This document shows, piece after piece, positions 1 through 6,831 of a DNA stretch of 6,880 nucleotides. The notes under the pieces are model-generated. The model saw only the letters and a program-made list of their open reading frames with translations, was not told where the DNA came from and ran no database searches. The number at the start of each line of letters is the position of its first letter. The first letter of the stretch is position 1. The stretch is from Candidatus Eiseniibacteriota bacterium. GTDB lineage: Bacteria; Arandabacterota; Arandabacteria; Arandabacterales; Arandabacteraceae. Location: contig JAUVJV010000122.1 in the NCBI GenBank assembly GCA_030592245.1, forward strand, positions 1 through 6,880, written 5' to 3'. Made by a program: the position numbers and the translations under genes.

Positions 1-371
1 AAACGGGAACCATACACCACGTCGGCCTTGCCGTCCTGGATGGGCTTTAAGAGCTTAAGAAGATCCCCTGGATCGTACTCCAGATCGGCATCCTGGATGG
101 TGATAACGTCTCCGGTGGCCAGCGGCAGCGCGGATTTAATAGCCGCGCCCTTGCCCATATTGGTCTCATGCATGACGACCCTGGCCCGCTCGGGGGGTAT
201 CTGTTCGAGAATCTCCCTGGAACCGTCGGTGGAGCCGTCATCCACCAGGATCAGCTCCTTGTTGACAGGGAGGCTCTCAACCTGCTCGATGAGCGCCAGC
301 AGGGTGGGCTTCTCATTATATACAGGGATGATTATCGAAAGCTTGATATCGGGCTTGGCATCCTCGTTCAT
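1..371 (-). CDS. Family 2 glycosyltransferase, DPM1-like, N-terminal part (runs off the window)
   Basis: This cytoplasmic glycosyltransferase probably moves a sugar from a nucleotide sugar to polyprenyl phosphate or to a growing glycan. Only residues 1-123 are visible; the frame is open to the left edge. Seen in order: a short polar leader, the first GT-A strand ending in PVYNE (16-20), the nucleotide-binding VDDGSTDGS (43-51), NMGKGAA (71-77), the metal-binding QDADLEYDP (93-101) and VYGSR (119-123). This motif set is typical of the dolichyl/polyprenyl-phosphate mannosyltransferase-like branch of GT2. The C-terminal half, which would show membrane helices or other acceptor clues, is missing. 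The ATG at 371-369 is the only usual start codon before the first conserved strand. It has no good Shine-Dalgarno but does have a strong promoter directly upstream. The gene is divergent from the deacetylase at 447, which suggests a shared surface-glycan locus. The fold is certain; donor and acceptor are unknown. Confidence 0.93.
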   Translation of the reverse strand, partial: MNEDAKPDIKLSIIIPVYNEKPTLLALIEQVESLPVNKELILVDDGSTDGSREILEQIPPERARVVMHETNMGKGAAIKSALPLATGDVITIQDADLEYDPGDLLKLLKPIQDGKADVVYGSR

Positions 372-378
372 GAGGCCT

Positions 379-407
379 ATTATGGTTGGAGCATGCGCCG
401 GTGTCAA
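379..407 (-). promoter_or_regulatory. Sigma70-type promoter for the GT2 gene, predicted leaderless
   Basis: On the minus strand a perfect -35 TTGACA (407-402) is followed by a 17-base spacer and a -10 CATAAT (384-379, five of six consensus bases). Only seven bases separate the -10 from the ATG at 371, so transcription should begin at 371-372, on or next to the start codon. No Shine-Dalgarno could then be present on the mRNA. On the plus strand, the 372-446 gap shows no comparable promoter for the deacetylase gene; the best match (TTGGAG at 386-391) has a poor -10. Confidence 0.7.
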
Positions 408-446
408 CTCAATTAGAGCAGCACAGACCAGCAAGGAACAGGTGCC

Positions 447-1706
447 GTGAACAGACTGGGATTCGTATTGAGCTCCAGGGGGCTCCGCAACAGTATCGCG
501 CGCGCCGGCCAGGTGGCTTCCAGGTTCGGCATAACCGCAGCCAGGATGGACGGGCGCCTTCAGGCCTACGCAGACGTGGTCGAGCAGTATGGCTCCAACC
601 CCTCCCTTCCTATCACGGCGGCCGTCCTTGACCGCAACCCCCGGGTCGCAAGGCGACTCGAGGAAAGGGGAGTGGAGCTCTGCATTCACAGTTTCGTGCA
701 CAATGACCTCTCCAGGCTTTCGGACAATGAACAGGCCCGGCAGATCGCTCAGGCGATCGACCTTTTTGAGAAGCACGGCATAAGCTTCAAGGGTTTCCGA
801 AGTCCATACCTGAAGTATAACGGGGCCACTCTCCGGGCGGTCGAGCGTGCGGGTTTCGAGTATGACAGCAACCTGCCTTTCTACTGGGCGCCGCCGGTGT
901 TCCTGGAAAGCCTCGGCGCCGGTGAAGAGGGCGGCCTGAGGCGCGGACTGGAGTTCTATAAACCTGTTGAATTCCCTGCCGAGCGCTCCCTGCCCCGCTT
1001 TATCGGCGATATCGTGGAGATCCCGGTGTCGCTGCCCGATGACGAGATACTCCTGGACAGGCTGGGAATCGATGCCGTTCGGATCGGGGATACCTGGCTC
1101 GAGATGGCCTGCATGGCGCTCGAAAGGGGAGAGCTCTTCACAGTGCAGCTGCATCCCGAGCGCCTGTTTCTCCTGCGCGATGCGCTCTGCCGCACCCTGG
1201 ACTTCGCCAGAACGAGCGGGGACTTCTGGATCGCCACGCTCTCTGAGATATCCACCTGGTGGAAGCGCCGTGCCGCGGTGAAGCTCGTGGTTGGATCTGC
1301 CGGAGAGGGGCTCTATGAGGTGGACCTCCCCGAATCCGGCGCCGATGATCTTAGTCTCAAGGTCATTCAGCCCGGTGGGGAGACAAGAGTCCTGGAGCCG
1401 GGCCAGACCGTGGCCTCAAGGGTGAGGCCCGTGGTCGGAGTTGATCCCGGCACCTCCCAACACTTCAGACGCTACCTCAGAGAAGAAGGCTATCTACTTG
1501 AAATAGCAACTGATAGACACCAGTATGCCGCCTTCATCGAACATGATGTGGACGGCACCACTCTGGAGAAGATCACGGCCGGAGCCGGCGAGGCGCTCAT
1601 CCGCGTGGACAGGTGGCCCGGGCCGTTCCGGGCGGCCCTGGCTGTGACCGGCGATATCGACTGTCTCACTCTCGGCGATTTCTTAAGAAGATTCAGGGAG
1701 GACTGA
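447..1706 (+). CDS. NodB-type polysaccharide deacetylase (CE4), apparently with permuted motif order
   Basis: Probable metal-dependent sugar N- or O-deacetylase of the NodB/CE4 class, 419 residues. Seen: a strand-helix unit (about 54-75) leading to the metal-binding HSFVH (H81, H85), then RSPY (118-121) and FEYDSN (137-142), and QLHPER with H236 as the probable late catalytic histidine. The usual N-terminal motif 1 (TFDDG) is absent. An equivalent strand and DxD, AVTGDID (D403, D405), lies at the extreme C-terminus after a beta-rich stretch of about 110 residues (roughly 275-385). This looks like a circular permutation, which is my inference. No signal peptide or membrane segment is seen, so it probably acts in the cytoplasm on a nucleotide- or lipid-linked sugar. 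The GTG start has AAGGA at 433-437 nine bases upstream; the frame is closed by TAG at 414-416. The stop is four bases before the next gene, so the two are probably cotranscribed. The substrate is unknown. Confidence 0.85.
   Translation: MNRLGFVLSSRGLRNSIARAGQVASRFGITAARMDGRLQAYADVVEQYGSNPSLPITAAVLDRNPRVARRLEERGVELCIHSFVHNDLSRLSDNEQARQIAQAIDLFEKHGISFKGFRSPYLKYNGATLRAVERAGFEYDSNLPFYWAPPVFLESLGAGEEGGLRRGLEFYKPVEFPAERSLPRFIGDIVEIPVSLPDDEILLDRLGIDAVRIGDTWLEMACMALERGELFTVQLHPERLFLLRDALCRTLDFARTSGDFWIATLSEISTWWKRRAAVKLVVGSAGEGLYEVDLPESGADDLSLKVIQPGGETRVLEPGQTVASRVRPVVGVDPGTSQHFRRYLREEGYLLEIATDRHQYAAFIEHDVDGTTLEKITAGAGEALIRVDRWPGPFRAALAVTGDIDCLTLGDFLRRFRED
1695..1701 (+). promoter_or_regulatory. Shine-Dalgarno site that sets the TTG start of the GT4 gene
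   Basis: AGGGAGG lies nine bases before the TTG at 1711 and sits inside the last codons of the deacetylase gene. It fixes the rare TTG start and shows that the deacetylase stop at 1704-1706 is part of a compact operon junction. Confidence 0.8.
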
Positions 1707-1710
1707 TCTC

Positions 1711-2931
1711 TTGCGCGTCTGTCTTGTAAACACCTTTCACTACCGGCGCGGGGGCGACTGCACCTACACCTTCGACCTTGCCGATCTGCTTCGAAGCAAG
1801 GGAGACGAAGTGGTGCACTTCGCCATGAGGCATCCGGAGAACGTGGAGTCCGAGTATGAAGACCGGTTCGTCGACCACATAGATTTCGGAGACGTCTTCA
1901 GGGCCGGGGGCTTGATGGGCAAACTCAAGGCTTTCCGGCGATCGCTTTACTCCGGGGAGGCGAGGGACAAGTTCTCATCCTTGCTTGAGGAGACGCGCCC
2001 CGACATCGTCCACCTCCAGAACTTCCGGAGGCACCTGACCTTTTCAATAGTGGAAGAGGCCAAGAGCAGGAATATTCCGGTGGTCTTCACCGCCCATGAC
2101 TACGACCCCATATGTCCCAACTCGCTGCTTCTTGCGCACGGTAAGGTGTGCACGGCATGCGGCGGGCGTAACTTCCACAGGGCCGTGTTCGTTCGCTGCA
2201 AGGAGAACTCGGTGATCGGTAGCCTCGCGATTGCGCTGGAAGGTACGTATACGAGGTTGAAGGGCTTCTATGACCTGATCGATATCATCATCACCCCGAG
2301 CCGTTTCGCCTCCGAACAGCTCATCAGTTGCGGATTCGATCCCGCCAGGGTGGAGGTGGTCAACAATTTTGTCAACGTCGCAGCTTATCAGCCGCGCTAT
2401 GGCGGCCGCGATTTCATCAACTTCGGCAGGCTCGTTATCGAGAAGGGAATCGATCATCTGATCGAAGCCGCCACCAGGGTCAAGGGCGCCCGGGTCTTAA
2501 TCGCCGGCGACGGCCCGAGGCGCACGGTGTTGGAATCACTTGCCGGGGAGCTGGGCGCCCAGAATGTCGAGTTCCTGGGGTATGTCGACCGGGGCCGCCT
2601 CCACGAGCGCGTGCTCGAGGCCCTCTGCGTGGTGATGCCGTCCATCTGGTACGAGAACTTCCCATATTCCATTCTGGAAGCCTTTGCGCTTGGCAAGCCC
2701 GTGATAGCGTCCGATATAGGAGGTATACCCGAGACCGTCGCCGATGGCGAGACCGGCCTGCTTTTCGAGCCGGGCAATGCGCAGGCGCTTGCGGAGAAGA
2801 TGAAGTACCTTCTTGCAAATCCCGGGCGCGCCAGTGAGATGGGGAGGAAGGCAAGGAAGAGGGTGGAAACCGAATTCGACAGCGAGACCCACTACCGTAA
2901 GCTCATGGAGATCTATTCGAGGGTCTTATAG
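1711..2931 (+). CDS. Family 4 glycosyltransferase (GT-B fold) with a four-cysteine insert
   Basis: Retaining, soluble glycosyltransferase that probably adds one sugar from a nucleotide donor during surface-glycan assembly; 406 residues, normal for the family. N-terminal Rossmann half: an RRGGD loop (12-16) after the first strand, then TAHDY (127-131). A cysteine group follows at C135, C147, C150 and C163, spaced like a structural metal site; related inserts occur in a subset of GT4 enzymes. C-terminal donor half: FGRLVIEKG (238-246) with the usual phosphate-binding arginine and lysine, a GDGP turn, and the E-x7-E motif (E315, E323) in ENFPYSILE, followed by GGIPE and GETGLLF. There is no transmembrane helix. 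The TTG start is supported by the strong ribosome site just upstream. It lies four bases after the deacetylase gene and 27 bases before the FemAB-like gene, so the three probably form one operon. Donor and acceptor cannot be read from the sequence. Confidence 0.92.
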   Translation: MRVCLVNTFHYRRGGDCTYTFDLADLLRSKGDEVVHFAMRHPENVESEYEDRFVDHIDFGDVFRAGGLMGKLKAFRRSLYSGEARDKFSSLLEETRPDIVHLQNFRRHLTFSIVEEAKSRNIPVVFTAHDYDPICPNSLLLAHGKVCTACGGRNFHRAVFVRCKENSVIGSLAIALEGTYTRLKGFYDLIDIIITPSRFASEQLISCGFDPARVEVVNNFVNVAAYQPRYGGRDFINFGRLVIEKGIDHLIEAATRVKGARVLIAGDGPRRTVLESLAGELGAQNVEFLGYVDRGRLHERVLEALCVVMPSIWYENFPYSILEAFALGKPVIASDIGGIPETVADGETGLLFEPGNAQALAEKMKYLLANPGRASEMGRKARKRVETEFDSETHYRKLMEIYSRVL

Positions 2932-2958
2932 CTGGAATCATAGGAGACAGGCAGCCAG

Positions 2959-4008
2959 GTGTCCGAAGTTATTACCCTTAATGGGTCCCATGACCCGATG
3001 GTCGAGGCTTTCCTCAAGACCTCTGACGAGGCCACGGTATACCACACCCCGGAGTGGCGTGACGCCATAGCGGCCACCTACGGCTATGAACCGATCTATC
3101 TGGGCTGCGTGGAGAATGACAATCTCACCGCCCTGATGCCCATGATGCTGGTAAAGAGTTGGCTGACGGGCCGGCGGCTGGTATCGCTGCCGTTCTCCAA
3201 TATCTGCGGCCCGGTTGGAAGCGCCTCACAGACGGCGCTCTTGATAGAGGAAGCACTTCACATCTACGCCGAGCGGAATGCCAGGGCGCTCGAGATACGT
3301 ACCCAACCCAGCATCAAGCAGGTAAGCGATGATCGCTTCACGGGGGTGAACTACTTCATCACCTCCATCGTCAGGCTTTACCCGGATCCCGATCGGGTCT
3401 GGAAAGGCTTCAAGGACCGGAACATGAGGACCGAGGTCAGGCAGGCCATGAAGAAGGGCGTCGAGACCAGGGCGGGCGCCACCGAGGAAGACTTAAGGTC
3501 CTTCTACGATCTTTTCGCCGCTTCCAGGCTGAGACATGGCGTGCCCTGCCAGCCTTACGGGTTCTTCCGGAACCTGTGGAGACACATGGCGCCGAAGTAT
3601 CTGGACCTGATCCTTGCGAGCGTGGGAGGCCAGGTGGTCGGAGGCCTCATCACTCTGGGCCTGGGCAAGACCCTGTGCGCCGCATATATCGGCTCGGACT
3701 TTGCCTTCCGTTCCCGCCGGGTACACCAGCTCATGTTCTGGAAGGCGATGGAGATGGGTTGCCAGCGGGGCTTTGAGGCCTTCGATTTCCTGAGGACACC
3801 CAGGAGCAGCGAGACTCTCCGGTACTTCAAGACGCGCTGGGGCGCCTACGAAGTTGATCTTGAGTACCTCTATCATCCGGAGGTTGCGGGCACGGCCTCG
3901 ACCGTCGAGGACTCGGCCAAGTATGCGATAATGACCAGGGTGCTCAAGCGCTCGCCGCTCTTCGTGGGCAAGATGCTCGGCCGCCTGCTTTACAGGCATC
4001 TAGGATGA
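2959..4008 (+). CDS. FemAB-like / GNAT acyltransferase of exopolysaccharide-locus type
   Basis: Probable cytoplasmic acyl- or aminoacyltransferase with tandem GNAT folds, 349 residues. Seen: YHTPEW (28-33) near the N-terminus; a first GNAT-like unit with the stretch GRRLVSLPFSN (71-81); a second GNAT core from about 220 with GGQVVGG and AAYIGSD (ending at D247); and near the C-terminus a stretch with FDF, SETLRYFKTRWG and a following beta strand. These features closely resemble the FemAB-family proteins often found with PEP-CTERM/exosortase exopolysaccharide loci, and the acetyltransferase domain called BioF2-like. True FemA/B proteins add amino acids to peptidoglycan cross-bridges. Next to glycosyltransferases and a deacetylase, acylation of an amino sugar left free by the deacetylase is a plausible but unproven role. 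The GTG start has AGGAG at 2942-2946, twelve bases away, slightly long. No promoter is seen upstream in the 27-base gap. Family call is good; substrate unknown. Confidence 0.85.
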   Translation: MSEVITLNGSHDPMVEAFLKTSDEATVYHTPEWRDAIAATYGYEPIYLGCVENDNLTALMPMMLVKSWLTGRRLVSLPFSNICGPVGSASQTALLIEEALHIYAERNARALEIRTQPSIKQVSDDRFTGVNYFITSIVRLYPDPDRVWKGFKDRNMRTEVRQAMKKGVETRAGATEEDLRSFYDLFAASRLRHGVPCQPYGFFRNLWRHMAPKYLDLILASVGGQVVGGLITLGLGKTLCAAYIGSDFAFRSRRVHQLMFWKAMEMGCQRGFEAFDFLRTPRSSETLRYFKTRWGAYEVDLEYLYHPEVAGTASTVEDSAKYAIMTRVLKRSPLFVGKMLGRLLYRHLG

Positions 4009-4029
4009 GTTCAGTGACCCAATTAGGTA

Positions 4030-4059
4030 TTGACATAGGGGAGAGCCCACACCATTAAT
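4030..4059 (+). promoter_or_regulatory. Likely sigma70-type promoter for the galT-glgA unit
   Basis: A perfect -35 TTGACA (4030-4035) is followed by an 18-base spacer and ATTAAT (4054-4059), which matches four of six -10 bases. A start near 4066 would leave a leader of about 28 bases containing the ribosome site before the galT ATG. This is the best promoter in the 85-base gap after the FemAB-like gene and suggests a new transcription unit. No intrinsic terminator is visible in the gap, so read-through from the glycan operon is possible. Confidence 0.5.
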
Positions 4060-4093
4060 AGAGGGTTGGCACGGTAGAGAACAGGTAGGTGAT

Positions 4094-5107
4094 ATGCCGG
4101 AATTAAGGAAGGATCCCATCATAGGAAGATGGGTCATAATATCGACCGAGAGAGGGAAACGGCCTACGGACTTTGCCTCCGTACCCCCGACCAAGAAGAG
4201 CAACTTCTGCCCTTTCTGCTACGGCAATGAGACCAAGACGCCCCCCGAAGTATATGCCCTGAGAGAGCCGGGCACAGAGAAGGACACTCCGGGCTGGAGG
4301 GTCAGGGTGGTGCCGAATAAGTTTCCGGCGCTACAGATTGAGGGGGAGATCAACCGCCAGGGAGAGGGCATTTATGACAAGATGAACGGGATCGGCGCCC
4401 ACGAGGTCATAATCGAGACGCCTGATCATAATAAGACCATCAGCGACCTGGACGAGGATTACATAGCCGATGTGCTCTCAACCTACCGGGAGCGCATAAT
4501 AGATCTCAAGAAGGACCGGAGGTTCAAGTACATCGTGGTCTTTAAAAACCACGGCGAGGCCGCCGGAGCCTCGCTTGAGCATACCCACACCCAGCTGGTG
4601 GCCATGCCGATCATCCCCAAGCGGGTGAGTGAGGAAATCGAGGGTGCGCGCAAGTATTACGACTTCAAGGAGCGGTGCATCTTCTGCGACATCGTCGCCC
4701 AGGAGATCCACGATGACGTGCGGGTCGTGAGCGCCAATGAGAGCTTCCTCGCGATCGAGCCCTTCGCGGCCAGGTTTCCGTTTGAGACCTTGATTCTGCC
4801 CAAGACCCACGAGCCGGCCTTTGAGGAGATCGAGCGAAACGAGATCATGCACCTTGCCAGGCTCCTCAAGGAGATCCTGTCCAAGATAAACGCCGCCCTG
4901 AACAATCCCCCGTACAACTTCATACTCCATACCCTGCCGCTGCAGGGGAATAACCGGAACTGGTACCACTGGCATCTCGAGATCATGCCGAAGCTCACGA
5001 AGGTCGCGGGCTTCGAATGGGGCTCGGGCTTTTACATCAATCCCACGGCTCCCGAGGAGGCGGCCAGGTACCTTCGTGAGATCAATCTGCCAAGTCTTCA
5101 GACGTGA
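4094..5107 (+). CDS. galT: GalT-family nucleotidylyltransferase (galactose-1-phosphate uridylyltransferase or ADP-glucose phosphorylase-like)
   Basis: Cytoplasmic HIT-superfamily enzyme of 337 residues. Classical GalT moves UMP between UDP-glucose and galactose 1-phosphate through a covalent uridylyl-histidine. Seen: the start motif RKDPIIGRWVII; zinc ligands C39 and C42 in CPFC and probably H112 in DHNKTISDL; the active site NHGEAAGAS then HTHTQ (163-167), where H163 should bind zinc and H165 should be the nucleophile; a second CIFC (195-198); and YHWHLEIMP (291-299) in the C-terminal half. The active site differs from the classical HPHGQ. GalT-like enzymes with altered sites include ADP-glucose phosphorylase, so the substrate is not certain; the gene symbol names the family. 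The ATG follows TAGGTGAT (4086-4093), with an AGGT at 4084-4087 region as a better-spaced ribosome site. The stop is 23 bases before the chosen glgA start, so the two genes should be translated from one message. Confidence 0.88.
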   Translation: MPELRKDPIIGRWVIISTERGKRPTDFASVPPTKKSNFCPFCYGNETKTPPEVYALREPGTEKDTPGWRVRVVPNKFPALQIEGEINRQGEGIYDKMNGIGAHEVIIETPDHNKTISDLDEDYIADVLSTYRERIIDLKKDRRFKYIVVFKNHGEAAGASLEHTHTQLVAMPIIPKRVSEEIEGARKYYDFKERCIFCDIVAQEIHDDVRVVSANESFLAIEPFAARFPFETLILPKTHEPAFEEIERNEIMHLARLLKEILSKINAALNNPPYNFILHTLPLQGNNRNWYHWHLEIMPKLTKVAGFEWGSGFYINPTAPEEAARYLREINLPSLQT

Positions 5108-5114
5108 AACACCC

Positions 5115-5122
5115 GGAGGTGA
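5115..5122 (+). promoter_or_regulatory. Shine-Dalgarno site that decides the glgA start
   Basis: GGAGGTGA, a near-perfect anti-SD match, lies eight bases before the ATG at 5131. The longer reading frame from GTG at 5104, which overlaps the galT stop as GTGA, has no ribosome site and would place this SD inside the gene. The ATG is therefore preferred. Confidence 0.85.
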
Positions 5123-5130
5123 ACCAACCG

Positions 5131-6627
5131 ATGGAACGCAAGCTGTCGATCCTGATGGTATCCGCCGAGGCCCATCCCTTTGCCAAAGTGGGAGGCCTGG
5201 CTGATGTCATAGGCGCCCTGCCGCGGGCCCTTGAGAACCTGTGCCACGAGGTCAAGGTCGTCATCCCGTATTACGGGAGCATCAAGGAGAAGGGGATAGA
5301 GGTGACCGAGGTCGAGGAGGCAGGTCTCTTCGACGTGGCGCTTGGTGAGAAGACCTACCCCGCGAGGGTGTTCCGAACTCAGCTCCCCGGCAGCAAGGTG
5401 GAGGTCCTGCTCATCGAGAGTGAGGACTACCTTGACCGCAACGGCATTTACGCTGACGCCGAAACGGGACAGCCTTATGATGACAATGCCGAGCGCTTCA
5501 CCTTCTTCGCGCGCGCCGTGCTTCGCATGCTCAAGGTCACCGGTTGGCTTCCCGACATAATCCACTGCCACGATCACCAGACGGGTTTCATCCCGGCCTG
5601 GATCGCCCTGCCTTCAGGTATCCAGGGGTTCCCCGCGAACCTCCGTACGGTTTTTACGATTCATAACCTGGCCTACCAGGGAGAGTATCCCATGGAGGTG
5701 GGCTACCTGGCGGGATTCAGTGAGGATGTGATGAGGCCCATGGGCGGAATCGAGTTTCATGGCAAAGTCAACCTGATGAAAGCCGGTATCAGCTACACCG
5801 ACACCATTACGACCGTGAGCCCGACTTATGCCAGGGAGATCCAGACCGCCGAGTTCGGCTGCGGCCTGGAGGGGATCTTAAAGCATCGCGCCGATGACCT
5901 GGTTGGGATCCTTAACGGCGCCGACTACAGCGTGTGGAACCCCGAGACTGACAAACTCATACCGTGCAACTACACTGCCCGGAAGCCTGAGGGCAAGGCC
6001 AAATGCAGGAAGCACCTCATGGAGCGCGCCGGCCTCACCCTCGGCAAGGACGTACCGGTTGTGGGAATCGTGTCCCGTCTCGTGAGCCAGAAAGGTTTCG
6101 ACATCCTATGCGAGGACTTCGACCGCATCATGGAACTTGACATAGGCGTCGTGGTTCTTGGCCTGGGGGATGAGGCCTACCACGAGCTCCTGACCGCGCT
6201 GGCCAGGAAGTACGAGGGCAGGGTTGCCGTGATGCTGGATTTCAACGAAGAGATGGCGCACCAGATCGAGGCCGGCTCCGACATGTTCCTCATGCCGTCC
6301 AAGTACGAGCCCTGCGGTCTTAACCAGATGTACAGCATGAAGTACGGGACGATTCCCGTGGTCCGCGCCACAGGCGGACTCGCCGACAGCGTGACAGATT
6401 ATGATGAACCCGGTGATTCCACGGGTTTCGCCTTCGAGGAATATACCGCCGAGGCCCTTTACTCGGCCCTGGAGCGTGCAAGGAAGGTGTTCTCCGACCG
6501 TGACGCCTGGAAGCAGCTTGTCTTTCGCGCCATGAGCCTTGACCTTTCATGGGGAACCTCCGCCAGGGCATACGAGGACGTCTACCGCAAGACACTTGAG
6601 AAGCGAAGGACCGTCAGGGTGCCGTAG
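5131..6627 (+). CDS. glgA: Glycogen synthase GlgA (GT5)
   Basis: Cytoplasmic retaining glucosyltransferase that extends alpha-1,4-glucan from a nucleotide-glucose, in bacteria usually ADP-glucose; 498 residues, slightly longer than the usual 475-490. Seen: the N-terminal KVGGL (K19-L23) that binds the donor, IHCHDHQTGF (144-153), FTIHNLAYQG (175-184), KAGISYTDTITTVS and GCGLEGIL, the LNGADYSVWNP turn, SRLVSQKG (R316, K321) that holds donor phosphates, and SKYEPCGLNQ with the catalytic-site E393, then the GGLADSV turn. All key residues match those of the family, so it should be active. Start choice rests on the SD at 5115-5122. It forms an operon with the GalT-like gene; no branching enzyme or ADP-glucose pyrophosphorylase gene is in view. 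The TAG stop is followed by 95 bases without a convincing terminator before the tRNA gene. Confidence 0.96.
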   Translation: MERKLSILMVSAEAHPFAKVGGLADVIGALPRALENLCHEVKVVIPYYGSIKEKGIEVTEVEEAGLFDVALGEKTYPARVFRTQLPGSKVEVLLIESEDYLDRNGIYADAETGQPYDDNAERFTFFARAVLRMLKVTGWLPDIIHCHDHQTGFIPAWIALPSGIQGFPANLRTVFTIHNLAYQGEYPMEVGYLAGFSEDVMRPMGGIEFHGKVNLMKAGISYTDTITTVSPTYAREIQTAEFGCGLEGILKHRADDLVGILNGADYSVWNPETDKLIPCNYTARKPEGKAKCRKHLMERAGLTLGKDVPVVGIVSRLVSQKGFDILCEDFDRIMELDIGVVVLGLGDEAYHELLTALARKYEGRVAVMLDFNEEMAHQIEAGSDMFLMPSKYEPCGLNQMYSMKYGTIPVVRATGGLADSVTDYDEPGDSTGFAFEEYTAEALYSALERARKVFSDRDAWKQLVFRAMSLDLSWGTSARAYEDVYRKTLEKRRTVRVP

Positions 6628-6678
6628 GCTGCCGGAGGAGGGGCGACCGGGATCAACTTGGCTCTTGACCTATCCGGG

Positions 6679-6708
6679 TTGACGCCTTAAGGTGTTCTAG
6701 GTTATCAT
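6679..6708 (+). promoter_or_regulatory. Promoter of the tRNA-Gly gene
   Basis: TTGACG (6679-6684, five of six) and TATCAT (6703-6708, five of six) are separated by 18 bases. Transcription should begin near 6715, about eight bases before the mature tRNA, which is a normal short 5' leader for RNase P removal. Confidence 0.7.
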
Positions 6709-6722
6709 GAAAGATCAGTTGA

Positions 6723-6797
6723 GCGGGAATAGCTCAGTGGTAGAGCGCCACCTTGCCAAGGTGGATGTCGCGGGTTCAAGTCCCGTTTCCCGCTCCA
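6723..6797 (+). tRNA. tRNA-Gly (anticodon GCC)
   Basis: A complete 75-base cloverleaf. The acceptor stem is GCGGGAA (6723-6729) with TTCCCGC (6787-6793). The D stem is GCTC/GAGC (6732-6735, 6743-6746). The anticodon stem (6748-6752 with 6760-6764) holds the loop TTGCCAA, giving anticodon GCC at 6755-6757, which reads GGC and GGU. There is a five-base variable loop and a T arm with loop TTCAAGT (6775-6781), whose stem closes with one G-U pair. The discriminator is U (6794), as in bacterial glycine tRNAs, and the CCA end is encoded (6795-6797). It is transcribed on the plus strand from its own promoter. Confidence 0.98.
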
Positions 6798-6831
6798 TTT
6801 TTCTAGCAATGACTCCCGCGAGGCTGCAGAA

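Noticed and set aside
386..414. Possible promoter for the deacetylase gene (TTGGAG, 17 bases, TCAATT)
   Set aside because: Only three or four matches in each box, much weaker than the overlapping minus-strand promoter; likely chance.
28..450. Plus-strand open frame of 140 codons over the GT2 gene
   Set aside because: It is antisense to a clear GT2 frame with all family motifs, and its own translation is serine-rich with no recognisable domain.
3493..3999. Minus-strand open frame of 168 codons inside the FemAB-like gene
   Set aside because: Antisense shadow of a well-supported gene; no motif or start signal.
4478..4975. Minus-strand open frame of 165 codons inside galT
   Set aside because: It is a shadow of the GalT frame; GC-rich codon bias commonly opens such antisense frames. 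No ribosome site or family motif was seen.
6646..6679. Imperfect inverted repeat after glgA (6646-6653 with 6672-6679), possible terminator
   Set aside because: Eight-base arms with a central mismatch, a long loop and no T-run; it also runs into the tRNA promoter -35. Not convincing as an intrinsic terminator.
6798..6802. Five T bases directly after the tRNA CCA, possible terminator
   Set aside because: The only hairpin before it is the tRNA itself. The T-run is short, so it may help 3' end formation but cannot be called a terminator from sequence alone.
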